From Numidum massiliense (lineage in GTDB: Bacteria; Bacillota; Bacilli; Thermoactinomycetales; Novibacillaceae): a stretch of DNA of 64,000 nt. The notes beneath the pieces are model-generated. The model was not told where the DNA came from. It was given only the letters and a program-made list of their open reading frames with translations, and searched no databases. Shown here one piece after another: positions 1-9,283 of the stretch (its first letter is position 1; the number at the start of each line of letters is the position of its first letter). The translations under genes were made by a program, and so were the position numbers. The stretch spans positions 2,473,758-2,537,757 of the forward strand of contig NZ_CTDZ01000009.1 of assembly GCF_001375555.1 (NCBI RefSeq). The letters are read 5' to 3'.

Positions 1-173
1 AATCCCGTCACGCTAATCGCACTTGCGGAGACGAACAAGGCGTCGATAAAGGCCAGGGATTGCCCAGGTTGGTGAGAAAAAGGCATGAATAACAATAAGG
101 CCGAAACGACGGTAAGCAAGGCATAACCGCCAGCAATTGCTTGAATAGGCCGCAACCTTCGCGCAAAATTCAT
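1..173 (-). CDS. TrkH/KtrB-family potassium transporter, N-terminal fragment
   Basis: Only the first 57 codons lie in the window; the gene runs off the left edge. The start ATG at 173 follows a GGAGGT ribosome site at 181-186, and an extended -10 (TGGTATGAT, hexamer at 196-201) lies just upstream. The peptide has a short basic start, one membrane helix (about residues 12-32), then a segment ending ALFVSASAISVTG, which matches the first selectivity-filter loop of Trk/Ktr/HKT potassium channels (SAxxVTG). By family the protein would be the membrane subunit of a Ktr-type K+ uptake system in the cytoplasmic membrane, usually gated by a KtrA/KtrC ring protein not present here. The assignment rests on a short fragment, so the exact subfamily is open. 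Confidence 0.75.
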   Translation of the reverse strand, partial: MNFARRLRPIQAIAGGYALLTVVSALLLFMPFSHQPGQSLAFIDALFVSASAISVTG

Positions 174-232
174 CGCGTCTACCTCCATGACCTATATCAT
201 ACCAAATCTCACTTTATCACAAAACGACAAAA

Positions 233-275
233 TAAAAAAAACGCCCATACGTGCTGTTACAGACGTAAGGGCGTT
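233..275 (-). terminator. Rho-independent terminator after the AI-2E-family permease
   Basis: Read on the minus strand, AACGCCCTTACGT pairs with ACGTATGGGCGTT (one mismatch), followed directly by a run of eight T. It lies between the stop of the permease (371) and the promoter of the potassium transporter, separating the two transcription units. Confidence 0.85.
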
Positions 276-370
276 GAGCGTTTCTTCCGGATGAAACTCC
301 GACTGAACGCATTGATGTCCCAACTGCTGGCGATATGCCCAACCTCCTTGGGGAATTTTTCCCGTGCGCC

Positions 371-1459
371 TTACACTTCTCCATTCGCCTTCTCCGCGCG
401 GCGAATGGCTAGTAAGCGGGAACTGTGCTTGGCAATTACTTTCAAAACCGCGTAGGAGGGGACAATTAAAATCATCCCTAAAATGCCAGCGATTTTTCCC
501 CCGACGAGGATGAGCAAAATAATCATCAACGGATGGATGTTCAACTTGTGCCCGATCACTTGTGGCGAGATCAAGTTGCTTTCCGTTTGCTGGGCGACCG
601 TCATCGCGATGAGCGCCCACACGACCATCATCGGGTCTTGGAAAAAAGCGACGATGACAGCCGGTACGCCCGCGAGAAACGGTCCCAAAAACGGAATGAC
701 GTTAAGCACCATCCCGATTAAAGCTAACAACAAGGCGTAATCCAGACCGATGATCATATAGCCGATGAACAACAGCACGCCGACACACATCGAAACGAAC
801 AGTTGACCTTGAATGTAACTGCCCAAAGCGTTGTCCATGTCACTAAGTACGTCGCGAATTTCTTTTTCCTTGCTCGAGGGAAACAACCGCACGACTTGTG
901 GCACGAACTTTTCGCTGTCTTTTAACAAATAAAAAAGAATAAAGGGTACGACGATTATCGCGAACATTAATTCAAACAAACCACTTAAAAAGTTCCCCAC
1001 GAAGGCTCCGGTCTGCTTGAAAATCGATTCTAGTTGTCCCCCGATATAGTTTACCGTCTCCTGTACATACGGCGGCACGGTGTCCATTTTTTCCTCCAAT
1101 AACGTGAGCCCGCCTTGGATCGCCTTAATCATGCCGGGAATATTGTCGTACAAGTTGACGAATTGTTGCTGCACGATTGGGCCGATCTTTAGTACGATGA
1201 AGGTCAACAGCGAAATAATGAGCAAGAAGATAAGCAAAATCGCAGCCGTACGCGGCACACGCCACGATTCTAGTACTTGTATTAACGGGCGACACAAGTA
1301 AAAGAGAATGCCCGAAATTAAAAACGGCAAAAACAACGTTTGAATAAACAAGACGATCGGCGTAAAAATAAATTGTACTTGTGCAAGCAGCCACACGATG
1401 ACGAGAAATAAGATGACGCCAACGGAGGCTCGAAACCAGCGCTCTTTAGTTAGTTCCAT
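371..1459 (-). CDS. AI-2E family (UPF0118) membrane transporter
   Basis: About 362 residues with seven or eight predicted membrane helices, the usual size for this family. A hydrophobic N-terminal pair of helices is followed by a soluble stretch (about residues 60-150) and then clustered helices containing PFLGPFLAGVPAVI, a typical family segment. The longer reading frame begins at a GTG at 1477, but the ATG at 1459 has AAAGGTAGGG at proper distance, so I chose ATG. Members include the autoinducer-2 exporter TqsA and Na+/H+ antiporter-like proteins; the substrate cannot be told from sequence. It has its own terminator and stands alone as a transcription unit. Confidence 0.85.
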   Translation of the reverse strand: MELTKERWFRASVGVILFLVIVWLLAQVQFIFTPIVLFIQTLFLPFLISGILFYLCRPLIQVLESWRVPRTAAILLIFLLIISLLTFIVLKIGPIVQQQFVNLYDNIPGMIKAIQGGLTLLEEKMDTVPPYVQETVNYIGGQLESIFKQTGAFVGNFLSGLFELMFAIIVVPFILFYLLKDSEKFVPQVVRLFPSSKEKEIRDVLSDMDNALGSYIQGQLFVSMCVGVLLFIGYMIIGLDYALLLALIGMVLNVIPFLGPFLAGVPAVIVAFFQDPMMVVWALIAMTVAQQTESNLISPQVIGHKLNIHPLMIILLILVGGKIAGILGMILIVPSYAVLKVIAKHSSRLLAIRRAEKANGEV

Positions 1460-1684
1460 CCACACCCTACCTTTCACCGACGATTAGCTAGTCTTACTAC
1501 TGGTAGATGACGACGAAGCGTCTCGCGACCGCGTCACACACCATGCTGTAGGTGGCGTGCCGCGCCTTAGTTTCTGCAACCGTGCGGCACGCCGCAAAAC
1601 CGTCGTTGATACTTTCCCCATTATACCTATATTGGAATAAAAAATCATACATGCAGCGGAAAGAAGACATCTTTCTACTACAAC

Positions 1685-3583
1685 CTATTTTATCCGTTTT
1701 TGCGCCTCCCGGTACAATTCGTTGTATGCGTCGGCGAGGCGCTCTCGCTCGTGTTCAGCAGACTCATCGAGCAGTTCTTGCCATCTCTTTTCGAACTGTT
1801 TCTCACTTTCGGCGGTAATTAACTGCTCCGCATAAGTGATATGTAATTGTACCATTTTTTCCTCTAGCTTGCCTAGTTTACTACTAGGATCGACGGCGAT
1901 CGCCATTGCGATGTCCACGGGTGCGGTCACGCCGTTTTTGTCCCACCAATCGCGTGCGTGCTTCCACCGCAACGCTTTAAAAACTTCCTTTTCCCTCTTA
2001 CTGGAAAGAAGCAGGGTGCTATCCTTTCCCTCGTGTATGAACGTATACGGCTCTTTTTCTTGCAGTGAAACCGAGTTGTCGATCCCTAAAAAATTGAACA
2101 AACCGAACCCTTGTGTCTCCAGATAATGCGGATTGCTTGCTACACTCTTGACGAACGCCTTCGTCGGTACCCTCTTCGCGGCGCTTTCGCGGGCCTTTTT
2201 ATTCTTTTTACCTGTTACTCCATCTTTTGCTGCATAATGTGTTCCTTCAATTCCAGCCTGTAAGAGCAATTGTCCCTCTTCCGAAGCGGCCCAATCGAGC
2301 AATTGCGCAAGACGCACCACGTTGCGCGCTTTATTCGTCACGATGACCGAGCGGTCTGGCTGTGTCGCCTGTACTTTGACAAGCTGTTTTTCGCCGCGTT
2401 TAACTTGTGTTTTCGTCTGAATCGGCAGTCGCACGTACGTGAACTGCGTACGTTCGTCTTGCATCAACTGCCTGTTAGCACGGCTAATTGTCTCACTGTC
2501 AGCAAGAAGACTGAGCGCTTGCCCATTCGCTACTTTTTTGTACACGTCTTGCGCCGTATCGTGCCAACTGCTTCCGTCCAAAATACCTGCGCGGTTTAAG
2601 CGGTTAAAGAACTGGAACGACTCTTTGGTGTACGCGTGCGGTAACGCGTCTTCGAAACGATCAGCCTGGACATTAAACATCACAGCACCGTTGCCAACTA
2701 ACGTATACGCCTCCCCGCGTTCCAACAGACTTAAGCTGAGGTGCGTGCCCGCGAAAGGTGTGGCAAAGGGCACGGCCATGCCGATCGTCGGTTTGCCGTT
2801 CGTCTCTGGGTGCCTGCTTAATGCTTTTTCAAGAAAGTTAATATAGTCATCACTACTGAGTAATTTGGGCCACCCCTGCTCTTGCAAAATGTCGCTCCGC
2901 ACCGCTAGTTCGGGACAACTGCACCCGCGCCGTCCGTCTTGTGGCACGCCGAACTCCCATTTATACAGGTTGTCGTCGTCCGCGGCAAGGCGCCACAGCG
3001 GTATGGCATCTCTGTACCGCTCTCGAAAATGCGGCATTCTTTTCAGCAAGTCGTCTAACGGTAGTGCCGCTTCGGCAGCGATGTACTCTTTCACCAAATC
3101 TTGTCCAGTGACGATTAGTATTTCCGGATAATCACCTGTGCGGAGCATTTCCTTTAACGCGTCGCGATAGTTACCGTTAACGGGTATATATTCAAAAGTG
3201 ATATTAAACTTCTGTTTGATTGCTTTGCCAATCACTGTTTGCTCGCTGTTCGTTAGCTTATCATATCGATTTGATGTCAGTATTTTTATTTTGTACAGCG
3301 AATGGTCGTCGACGACATCGTTCGGGTCGACCCCGAGCGGCGGTGCCGCCTTATTTCCCGGAAAATTTCCCGAAAAAAAAGTACAAGCAGTTGTGAGCGC
3401 AAGTGCAACTGACACTGACACTGAAGCGATACGCTTCAGCATGATCCGTTTTTGCACAATCCGTTTCTGTACGCCGCGTCTCGGTACGACGCGTTGCAAC
3501 AATAATGCAGACTTCCGCCATAGCACCAGCCATCTTTGCACCAATTTTTGATCCCCCTCACCCACAATTCGGTACTCTAACAT
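1685..3583 (-). CDS. ABC-type solute-binding lipoprotein (family 1, sugar-type)
   Basis: A lipoprotein signal (hydrophobic VSVSVALAL then lipobox LTTAC) is followed by an extracellular solute-binding domain; the mature part of about 570 residues is long, like the YtcQ/LipO group. Such proteins capture a ligand, often an oligosaccharide, outside the membrane for an ABC permease, but no permease genes adjoin it, so the partner is elsewhere or absent. The start is uncertain. ATG 3583 has AAGGA at good spacing but puts 47 basic residues, including the near-repeats VQKRIVQKRIMLKR, ahead of the signal peptide. ATG 3442 gives a normal signal peptide but has no clear ribosome site, and an 8-bp perfect inverted repeat (3421-3439) lies just after it. 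Confidence 0.8.
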   Translation of the reverse strand: MLEYRIVGEGDQKLVQRWLVLWRKSALLLQRVVPRRGVQKRIVQKRIMLKRIASVSVSVALALTTACTFFSGNFPGNKAAPPLGVDPNDVVDDHSLYKIKILTSNRYDKLTNSEQTVIGKAIKQKFNITFEYIPVNGNYRDALKEMLRTGDYPEILIVTGQDLVKEYIAAEAALPLDDLLKRMPHFRERYRDAIPLWRLAADDDNLYKWEFGVPQDGRRGCSCPELAVRSDILQEQGWPKLLSSDDYINFLEKALSRHPETNGKPTIGMAVPFATPFAGTHLSLSLLERGEAYTLVGNGAVMFNVQADRFEDALPHAYTKESFQFFNRLNRAGILDGSSWHDTAQDVYKKVANGQALSLLADSETISRANRQLMQDERTQFTYVRLPIQTKTQVKRGEKQLVKVQATQPDRSVIVTNKARNVVRLAQLLDWAASEEGQLLLQAGIEGTHYAAKDGVTGKKNKKARESAAKRVPTKAFVKSVASNPHYLETQGFGLFNFLGIDNSVSLQEKEPYTFIHEGKDSTLLLSSKREKEVFKALRWKHARDWWDKNGVTAPVDIAMAIAVDPSSKLGKLEEKMVQLHITYAEQLITAESEKQFEKRWQELLDESAEHERERLADAYNELYREAQKRIK

Positions 3584-3753
3584 GCATTTTATTCCTTAAA
3601 ATTAAAACGATTACTACTTCAAAATAACTTTTCTGCGGGTTACCGTACTGTGCCGCGCGGGTTACCGTCCCAAATGCTGTCCCTACTGCATACGTACTCA
3701 TTGCTACCGCGTTCCGACATAAATATATGGTAAACATGAGGAGGGTGGCATTT

Positions 3754-4923
3754 TTGGACGATCTGGCAGTAGTAGGAAGGCAACTGGAGCAATTGATCAC
3801 CTGGTGTTACCGCAAGCAAGCGATGCTCACCTATTTTGAGCGGGGAGCCCCGATCGCGCAAGGAGACACTCCTTTGCACGAGCAAAAAATTAGCGACTGG
3901 CAGCGGGACGTCGAACACCTGTTGCAGCGCGCCGTTTACTTGCGACACGCCCTATCGCGCGAAGGGGCTACTGATCGCATCGTTCACATGAACGCGCAAT
4001 TATTGTCACGAGCGAAACTGCTACGGGATAGCCTTAAAGATTTTTTACGGACTAAAAGACCGCTTACGGATAAGAGGACGCAGCCGAAACTGCCCGACAG
4101 CCAGCAACTCGGGGAGCAGAAGGAGGTTGCGAGAGGTGTAGCGTCTTCCGATATTGAGCGCACGAGGGGCGTAGCGTCGGTAGATACAGGCGGCATTAGG
4201 GAGTCTTTATCCACCGAGACTGACGCTGGCGGAGCAGCATCGACAAGAGACGTGAGCAAAGGCGATGCATCTAACGCCGACGGGACAGCCCTTCGCCCGG
4301 TTCCTCTCGGAAAACACGTGCTGCCTCCCCTTCCGTACGCGTACAACGCGCTAGAGCCTTACATCGATGAGGAGACGATGCATTTACACCACGACAAACA
4401 CCACCAATCGTATGTGAACGGTCTGAATAAGGCGGAGATCGAAATGGCGCGCGCCCGCAAAAACGGCGATTTTTCACTTATAAAACATTGGGAACGCGAG
4501 GCGGCATTTAATGGCGCCGGACATTATTTACACACAATCTTCTGGAATAATATGAGCCCGGCTGGTGGCAGGAAGCCGGCGGGAGCCATTGCAGCGGAAA
4601 TTGCGCGCACCTTTGGCGGTTTTCAACCGTTTAAAAAACACTTTTCCGCTTCCGCCGAAAAGGTGGAAGGGTCGGGCTGGACACTGCTCGTATGGGTGCC
4701 GCGCGCACAGCATTGCGAAATATTACAGGCAGAAAAACACCAAAACTTGTCGCAGCAGGACGTCGTTCCTTTACTCGTATTAGATGTATGGGAACACGCG
4801 TACTACCTAAAGTACAAAAGCGACCGAGCCGCTTATATCAAAGCGTGGTGGAACATCGTCAACTGGGAAAACGTCGACGACCGCTTCGAGACGGCGCGGC
4901 GCCTCAGGTGGCAACCTTTTTAA
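3754..4923 (+). CDS. Fe/Mn superoxide dismutase with long N-terminal extension
   Basis: The last 200 or so residues are a complete Fe/Mn superoxide dismutase: HLHHDKHH (first metal His), the second-helix HYLHTIFWNNM, and LVLDVWEHAYY with the last Asp and His ligands. It converts superoxide to peroxide and oxygen. Ahead of it lie about 185 extra residues: a helical, Leu/Arg-rich domain (to about residue 115) and a Ser/Thr/Asp/Gly-rich linker with a partial internal repeat (RGVASSD, RGVASVD). Extended dismutases such as B. subtilis SodF are known, but this extension is longer than I recall. I chose TTG 3754 because AGGAGGG at 3739-3745 lies 8 nt upstream; the earlier in-frame ATGs (3727, 3736) lack a site and the second overlaps the ribosome site. 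Confidence 0.88.
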   Translation: MDDLAVVGRQLEQLITWCYRKQAMLTYFERGAPIAQGDTPLHEQKISDWQRDVEHLLQRAVYLRHALSREGATDRIVHMNAQLLSRAKLLRDSLKDFLRTKRPLTDKRTQPKLPDSQQLGEQKEVARGVASSDIERTRGVASVDTGGIRESLSTETDAGGAASTRDVSKGDASNADGTALRPVPLGKHVLPPLPYAYNALEPYIDEETMHLHHDKHHQSYVNGLNKAEIEMARARKNGDFSLIKHWEREAAFNGAGHYLHTIFWNNMSPAGGRKPAGAIAAEIARTFGGFQPFKKHFSASAEKVEGSGWTLLVWVPRAQHCEILQAEKHQNLSQQDVVPLLVLDVWEHAYYLKYKSDRAAYIKAWWNIVNWENVDDRFETARRLRWQPF

Positions 4924-5032
4924 CGGACCCTGTTTTTTTAGGTACACCTTGAGGCACACCGATTGTATAAACCGACAGCTTATACCAACACAAGTTGTTT
5001 ACTACAGTATTCTTTGTTCCCGAACGACGAAT

Positions 5033-5095
5033 AGGAGCGTCCCGATTGGCGACGTCGTTCAGCTAGGCTGAAGACACGCGTTGTGGAACGCTCCT
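5033..5095 (+). terminator. Long hairpin downstream of the superoxide dismutase gene
   Basis: AGGAGCGT at 5033-5040 pairs with ACGCTCCT at 5088-5095, with a 47-nt interior containing CGACGTCG and TTCAGCTAGGCTGAA, which can fold further. No clear U-run follows, so termination is uncertain; it may simply be a stable 3' structure. Confidence 0.4.
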
Positions 5096-5112
5096 TAGTT
5101 GAGCAAATTAAG

Positions 5113-5210
5113 TGATGCCCGTTGAGTTACACCAATTAAGATAAAGTTATGCCTGTTGAGTGACGCCCATTGAGCTATGCCTGTTGAGCTATGTCTATTG
5201 GGCTATGCCA
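5113..5210. repeat. Degenerate 14-15 bp tandem repeat
   Basis: A spacer between convergent genes carries about six imperfect copies of TATGCCTGTTGAGC (for example TTATGCCTGTTGAG, TGACGCCCATTGAGC, TATGCCTGTTGAGC, TATGTCTATTGGGC). No ORF with a start runs through it. I see no other feature in 4924-5265 apart from the hairpin at 5033. Confidence 0.6.
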
Positions 5211-5265
5211 AACTGTTCCTCTGCCTAATAGCTAGAATAGGCGTACGTGCCACACGTCATGTCAC

Positions 5266-6975
5266 TTAGCTCGCTTTTTCGACGGCGGAAACGTCGATGA
5301 TGCGGCCTTCGACTTGCGGGTTCACTTCACCGACTTCTTTTAAGTACTCCATAAACACTTCATAGTCGACGAAGTACAGTTCTTTCAGTTTGCCGTCGTC
5401 TTTCGCCTTTTTCAGCATGTCGTAACCGTCACCCCCGTCTGCCAAGAACGAGTTCGTCACGACGTCATATGTCGCTTTCGGATCGATCGGCGCGTAAGTT
5501 TTCCCTTTTTTCACTTCGACCTTCAACAATCGTTCGCCAGCCGGTTGACTCGAATCGAATTCGTAGCGCATTCCGGAAACTTGCGGGAATCCGCCGTGCC
5601 CTTCTTCCACTTCCGAGACGCCGTGCTCTAACGCATCCATCACTTGTTGCCCGGTTAATTCAACCGTTACTAGCATATTTTCAAACGGTTGTACTGTGCG
5701 AATGTCGCCTAATGTAATGTCGCCCTTCGAGATGGAGGCACGCACATTACCGCCGTTGTGAATGGCGAGGGTCGCACCGTGGTCTTTCGCCTTCCACAAG
5801 ATACTGTCCGCGATTAAGTTGGCAAGGTTCGTCTCTTGCGTACGGACGTGATCCCGTTCGCCGTCGAGGTCGACTTTGGTTCTACCGACGACTTGCTTCG
5901 TCATCTTTTCCAGTTCTTTCGTGTATTCGTCGAGCGCTGCCTGGGCTTCCTCATCATCGGCAATCACGAACTTCTCGTCTTTATCTTGCTCGTTAATGTC
6001 GATCAGTTTCCCGTTCCACTTCGTCAGCTTGCCGTCTTTATCAAATGTCACATCGAGCCGACCAAGGAAATTCCCCCACTCGTCCGCTTGCACGACGACC
6101 GTCGGACCGTTGTCCTTTTCTACGACAACCGGTTCGTCAACTTTCGTATGCGAGTGGCCGCCGACGATCACGTCGATGCCGTCGACCGCATCCGCTAGCG
6201 CGAGGTCTTCGGTATGTCCGAGGTGAGTAAGGGCGATAATTTTATGTACACCCTGTTCTTCCAGCTTCGCAACCGCTTGTTGCGCGGCCTCTACGACACT
6301 GTTAAACTTAAGCTTTTTCCCGGGGCTTGCGAGAGTGACTGTTTCTTCGGTCGTCAAACCGAGGACGCCGACTTTCTCCCCGTTTACATCTAACACGACC
6401 GCCGGGTAAATTTTCCCGCCGTAACCGTCTTTTTGTGCGGCAATTTCATCGACGAACAGGTCTTTCAGCGTCGGTTCGGCGCTGTAATCGATGTTCGCGC
6501 TCACGAGCGGAAAACCGGCTTGGTCGACAAACTCAGCAAATTTCTTCGGTCCTTTATCAAATTCGTGATTACCGGGCACCATCGCATCGTAGCCGAGCTT
6601 TTCCATGAAGTCACGGTCAGCTAACCCGAAAAACTTCGTAAAATAAAGCGTTCCGGAGAACACGTCGCCCGCGTCCACGAGAATAGCGTTTTCAACTTCC
6701 TTTCTAATCTCTTTCACTGCGGTAAAGCGACGCGGCACGTTTTCTAAATGCCCGTGTGTGTCGTTCGTATGAAGAACTGTCAGTTGCCATTCGCCGTCAC
6801 TTTTCTCGTCTTTCGCTTTTTCATCCGCTTTTTTATCCTTCGCTTCCTTACCGCTGTCGGCATTTTGTTCCGTGTTTGCAGGCTCTTTGTCGTCGGAAGC
6901 TTGCCCGCTGTCGGCGGCACAACCGACGGCGAATAAGAGGACGCATACTAAAAGCAAGCTAACAAACTTCTTCAT
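5266..6975 (-). CDS. 5'-nucleotidase / metallophosphatase lipoprotein
   Basis: A lipoprotein of 569 residues: signal MKKFVSLLLVCVLLFAVGC with the lipid-bearing Cys at 19, then an acidic/Lys-rich tether of about 45 residues, then a UshA/CD73-type enzyme. Metallophosphatase motifs are visible in order: HTNDTHGHLE, DAGDVFSG, GNHEFD, THLGH and GGHSHTKV. The C-terminal 5'-nucleotidase domain has NGGNVRASI and the substrate-binding DGGDGYDML. It should hydrolyse nucleotides or related phosphoesters outside the membrane and allow nucleoside and phosphate salvage. ATG 6975 was chosen over upstream ATGs because GGGAG lies 6 nt before it and the lipoprotein signal then has normal length. It appears monocistronic. 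Confidence 0.9.
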   Translation of the reverse strand: MKKFVSLLLVCVLLFAVGCAADSGQASDDKEPANTEQNADSGKEAKDKKADEKAKDEKSDGEWQLTVLHTNDTHGHLENVPRRFTAVKEIRKEVENAILVDAGDVFSGTLYFTKFFGLADRDFMEKLGYDAMVPGNHEFDKGPKKFAEFVDQAGFPLVSANIDYSAEPTLKDLFVDEIAAQKDGYGGKIYPAVVLDVNGEKVGVLGLTTEETVTLASPGKKLKFNSVVEAAQQAVAKLEEQGVHKIIALTHLGHTEDLALADAVDGIDVIVGGHSHTKVDEPVVVEKDNGPTVVVQADEWGNFLGRLDVTFDKDGKLTKWNGKLIDINEQDKDEKFVIADDEEAQAALDEYTKELEKMTKQVVGRTKVDLDGERDHVRTQETNLANLIADSILWKAKDHGATLAIHNGGNVRASISKGDITLGDIRTVQPFENMLVTVELTGQQVMDALEHGVSEVEEGHGGFPQVSGMRYEFDSSQPAGERLLKVEVKKGKTYAPIDPKATYDVVTNSFLADGGDGYDMLKKAKDDGKLKELYFVDYEVFMEYLKEVGEVNPQVEGRIIDVSAVEKAS

Positions 6976-7134
6976 TCCCATCTCCCTTTTCCTAAAAAAT
7001 ATGATGTAAAGTAGGAGTTTTTCATATCTCCAACCCTTATTCAAGCAACATTGGAAAGCGTTGTCAACAAGAATGAGTAAAGTTAACATAATAGAAACAT
7101 AGGCTGAACGTTTTTTTAGCGAAGGCGGCCAATA

Positions 7135-9153
7135 CTAGGAATCGGCCGCCCGTTTCTGTCTTGCTCGCGCCCTCGCAATTTCTTCGTAAAATGCGGCAAT
7201 TTCCGCGGTCGAGGACACGATCTTAACCCCTTCAGCCGCGAACAAGCGCCCGAAGGCCGGATGGCGGCGGTAGCGCTGATCCAAAATGGCAAAGGTGCCG
7301 TAATCGTCCATTCGCCGCATGAGGCGGCCATACGCCTGCTCGAAGCGCAGCACCGCTTCCCATTCCGAGTAGTTGCCGTTCCGGTTTAAGATGCGCTGGA
7401 TCGGATGACGAAAGTAGGCGTACGGCAGTCGCGTCAGAATGACTTGCGTCAAACTGTCCCCGCGTAAGTCGACTCCTTCAAAAAACGACAGTGAGCCGAA
7501 GAGGACACTTTTTTCTTCCCGGTTAGCGAACGAGGCAATCACTTCTTCTTTGTTGTACCTGTCTTGTAGCCAGACGCGAATCGGTAACTCGGACGGCAAC
7601 GCTTCGATGTCACGCCGTAGCCGCTCGTACTGGTCGTGCATCAGTTGAATGGAAGAAAAGAGGACGAACGTCTTTAATTCTCCTGCTCGCAACAACCCCA
7701 TAATTTCTGCCGCTAAGTCTTCCCGGTACGTCGGCGCTTTCGGATGTACGCGCGAAGAGACGTATACACGTGTGCGCTCCGCTAACGGAAAGGGCGTCGG
7801 CAACACCTCGTCCCGGTCGAGGGGCACGCGCAGTGCTTCGGCAAACGCTTGACACGAACCGTCTTGTCCTAATGTGCCCGACGTAAAACTGACCCCTTCC
7901 ACGAACAGTGGCTCGGTAAAATAACTCATACTTTGCGGACTCACGTGGAAGAGGAGCGTTTGCTGCCCCGTTTGCTCCGCCCACAGCAAGCTCGCTGGAT
8001 GATTCAATAAGCCTTGAAATTCCTTTAGTTCCAGCAGTTGCAACACCCAGCTATCCTTTTCTTTCGCCAACCGCTCGGTTTCAGCGTCTTCATATGTGCC
8101 GTTTTTTTTCCGTCCGTCGTCTTTCTCTAGATCTTCCCGCGACTCGGGCAGCGTATCTTTCGTTAAACTATGGTACATATTTTTTTGCCACTCACTTAAA
8201 TTTCCCACTGCTTCACGGAATCCGGACGACTTGAAGATGAGCGTCTGTTCGCGCATGCGCGCTTGAATGCTCCCTTCACCGCGCTTGAAACGCAGCACCG
8301 CCTCGTGCGTGAGAAAACGCTGTTCCCACTCTTCTGCCTCGCGCCCATCGTAACCGTGCATTCGCGCCAGCCGACCACCTTGTTGTACCCAGCGCACGAT
8401 GCGGTCGTACGACAAGGAATACGTCGCCGCCTCGATCAACACTTTTGGCAAGTGGTGCGCCTCGTCAAATACAGAAAAATCGGCTTCCCACGGTTCTACA
8501 TACAACTGGTACGTGAAGTACAGCGCGTGGTTCAAAATGAGCAGGTCCCATTTGTCGCTCACGTAATGCTGGTAGTACGTACAGCCACGGCGCAACTGGC
8601 AGTCCTGCTTGTCGCAATGTTCGACGTTAACCCTTTGCCACACGCGGTCCGCAATCGGAAAGCCAACATGTTGTCGATCTAACTTTTCCCCAGCTGCACG
8701 CAGCTCCCCCATCCGCTCCCACAAGCGCGTAAACTGAGCCTTCTCTTTCGCTTCCGTCACGAAGGGCGCCACCTGATCGGCCCGCGCCTCACAGTAGTAG
8801 TTCGCCTTTCCTTTCCATGTGACGACGCTTAGCGTTCGCTGCTCACTTCTTGACGGTTGCAGCAATGCATACAATTTTTGCATCAGGGCGATTTCCTTTT
8901 TTAGCTGTTCTTGTAAGTGAATCGTATACGTACTAACCGTCATTTTAAAATTAGGCCGCTGCAATTTCACTGCGACGTACGGGATGAGGTATCCCAAACT
9001 TTTACCGACGCCAGTCGGGGCGTGGATCGCACACTTCTCCTGCCCGATCATCGCTTTGTACATCGTCTCCATCATGCGCCGCTGTGCCTCGCGCACTTCA
9101 AAACCGGGATAGATGTCCTGTAGTTTTCGTATGACTTGTTCCAGTCGTTTCAC
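7135..9153 (-). CDS. DinG/XPD-type superfamily 2 DNA helicase with Fe-S cluster
   Basis: About 672 residues. Motifs: Walker A APTGVGKSLGYLIPY, DEAH box VFDEAHHLPK, helicase motif QAYGRLMRR near the C-terminus, and four cysteines between motifs I and II (one in YYCEARAD, three in HCDKQDCQLRRGC) placed as in the iron-sulfur domain of XPD and DinG. It has no N-terminal exonuclease domain, so it resembles E. coli DinG/YoaA rather than the longer Bacillus DinG. Expected role: 5'-3' unwinding of DNA during repair or of R-loops and other structures. GTG 9153 is preferred over ATG 9177 because GGTGAT precedes it; the upstream ATG has no ribosome site. Its 3' end overlaps a GGCGGCC...GGCCGCC hairpin without a good T-run. 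Confidence 0.88.
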   Translation of the reverse strand: MKRLEQVIRKLQDIYPGFEVREAQRRMMETMYKAMIGQEKCAIHAPTGVGKSLGYLIPYVAVKLQRPNFKMTVSTYTIHLQEQLKKEIALMQKLYALLQPSRSEQRTLSVVTWKGKANYYCEARADQVAPFVTEAKEKAQFTRLWERMGELRAAGEKLDRQHVGFPIADRVWQRVNVEHCDKQDCQLRRGCTYYQHYVSDKWDLLILNHALYFTYQLYVEPWEADFSVFDEAHHLPKVLIEAATYSLSYDRIVRWVQQGGRLARMHGYDGREAEEWEQRFLTHEAVLRFKRGEGSIQARMREQTLIFKSSGFREAVGNLSEWQKNMYHSLTKDTLPESREDLEKDDGRKKNGTYEDAETERLAKEKDSWVLQLLELKEFQGLLNHPASLLWAEQTGQQTLLFHVSPQSMSYFTEPLFVEGVSFTSGTLGQDGSCQAFAEALRVPLDRDEVLPTPFPLAERTRVYVSSRVHPKAPTYREDLAAEIMGLLRAGELKTFVLFSSIQLMHDQYERLRRDIEALPSELPIRVWLQDRYNKEEVIASFANREEKSVLFGSLSFFEGVDLRGDSLTQVILTRLPYAYFRHPIQRILNRNGNYSEWEAVLRFEQAYGRLMRRMDDYGTFAILDQRYRRHPAFGRLFAAEGVKIVSSTAEIAAFYEEIARARARQKRAADS

Positions 9154-9283
9154 GCCATCACCGTTTTTCCATATCATCTAGTAGTAGTACTAACGATCGT
9201 ATCACGATACGCACTGTTTCACAATTTAGGCCGTGCCTGTACAGTCTCAACAGCTGCCTCATCATATGATATAGAAACGGTGA

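Noticed and set aside
192-620. Long frames opposite the AI-2E permease and other genes
   Set aside because: They are shadows of high-GC third positions in real genes, with no starts or family features.
3421-3439. CTGAAGCG-ATA-CGCTTCAG as an operator
   Set aside because: It falls in codons of the lipoprotein signal region and can be explained by coding sequence; no supporting context.
7126-7150. Terminator at GGCGGCC...GGCCGCC after the helicase gene
   Set aside because: The stem is good but it overlaps the last codons and no T-run follows on either strand.
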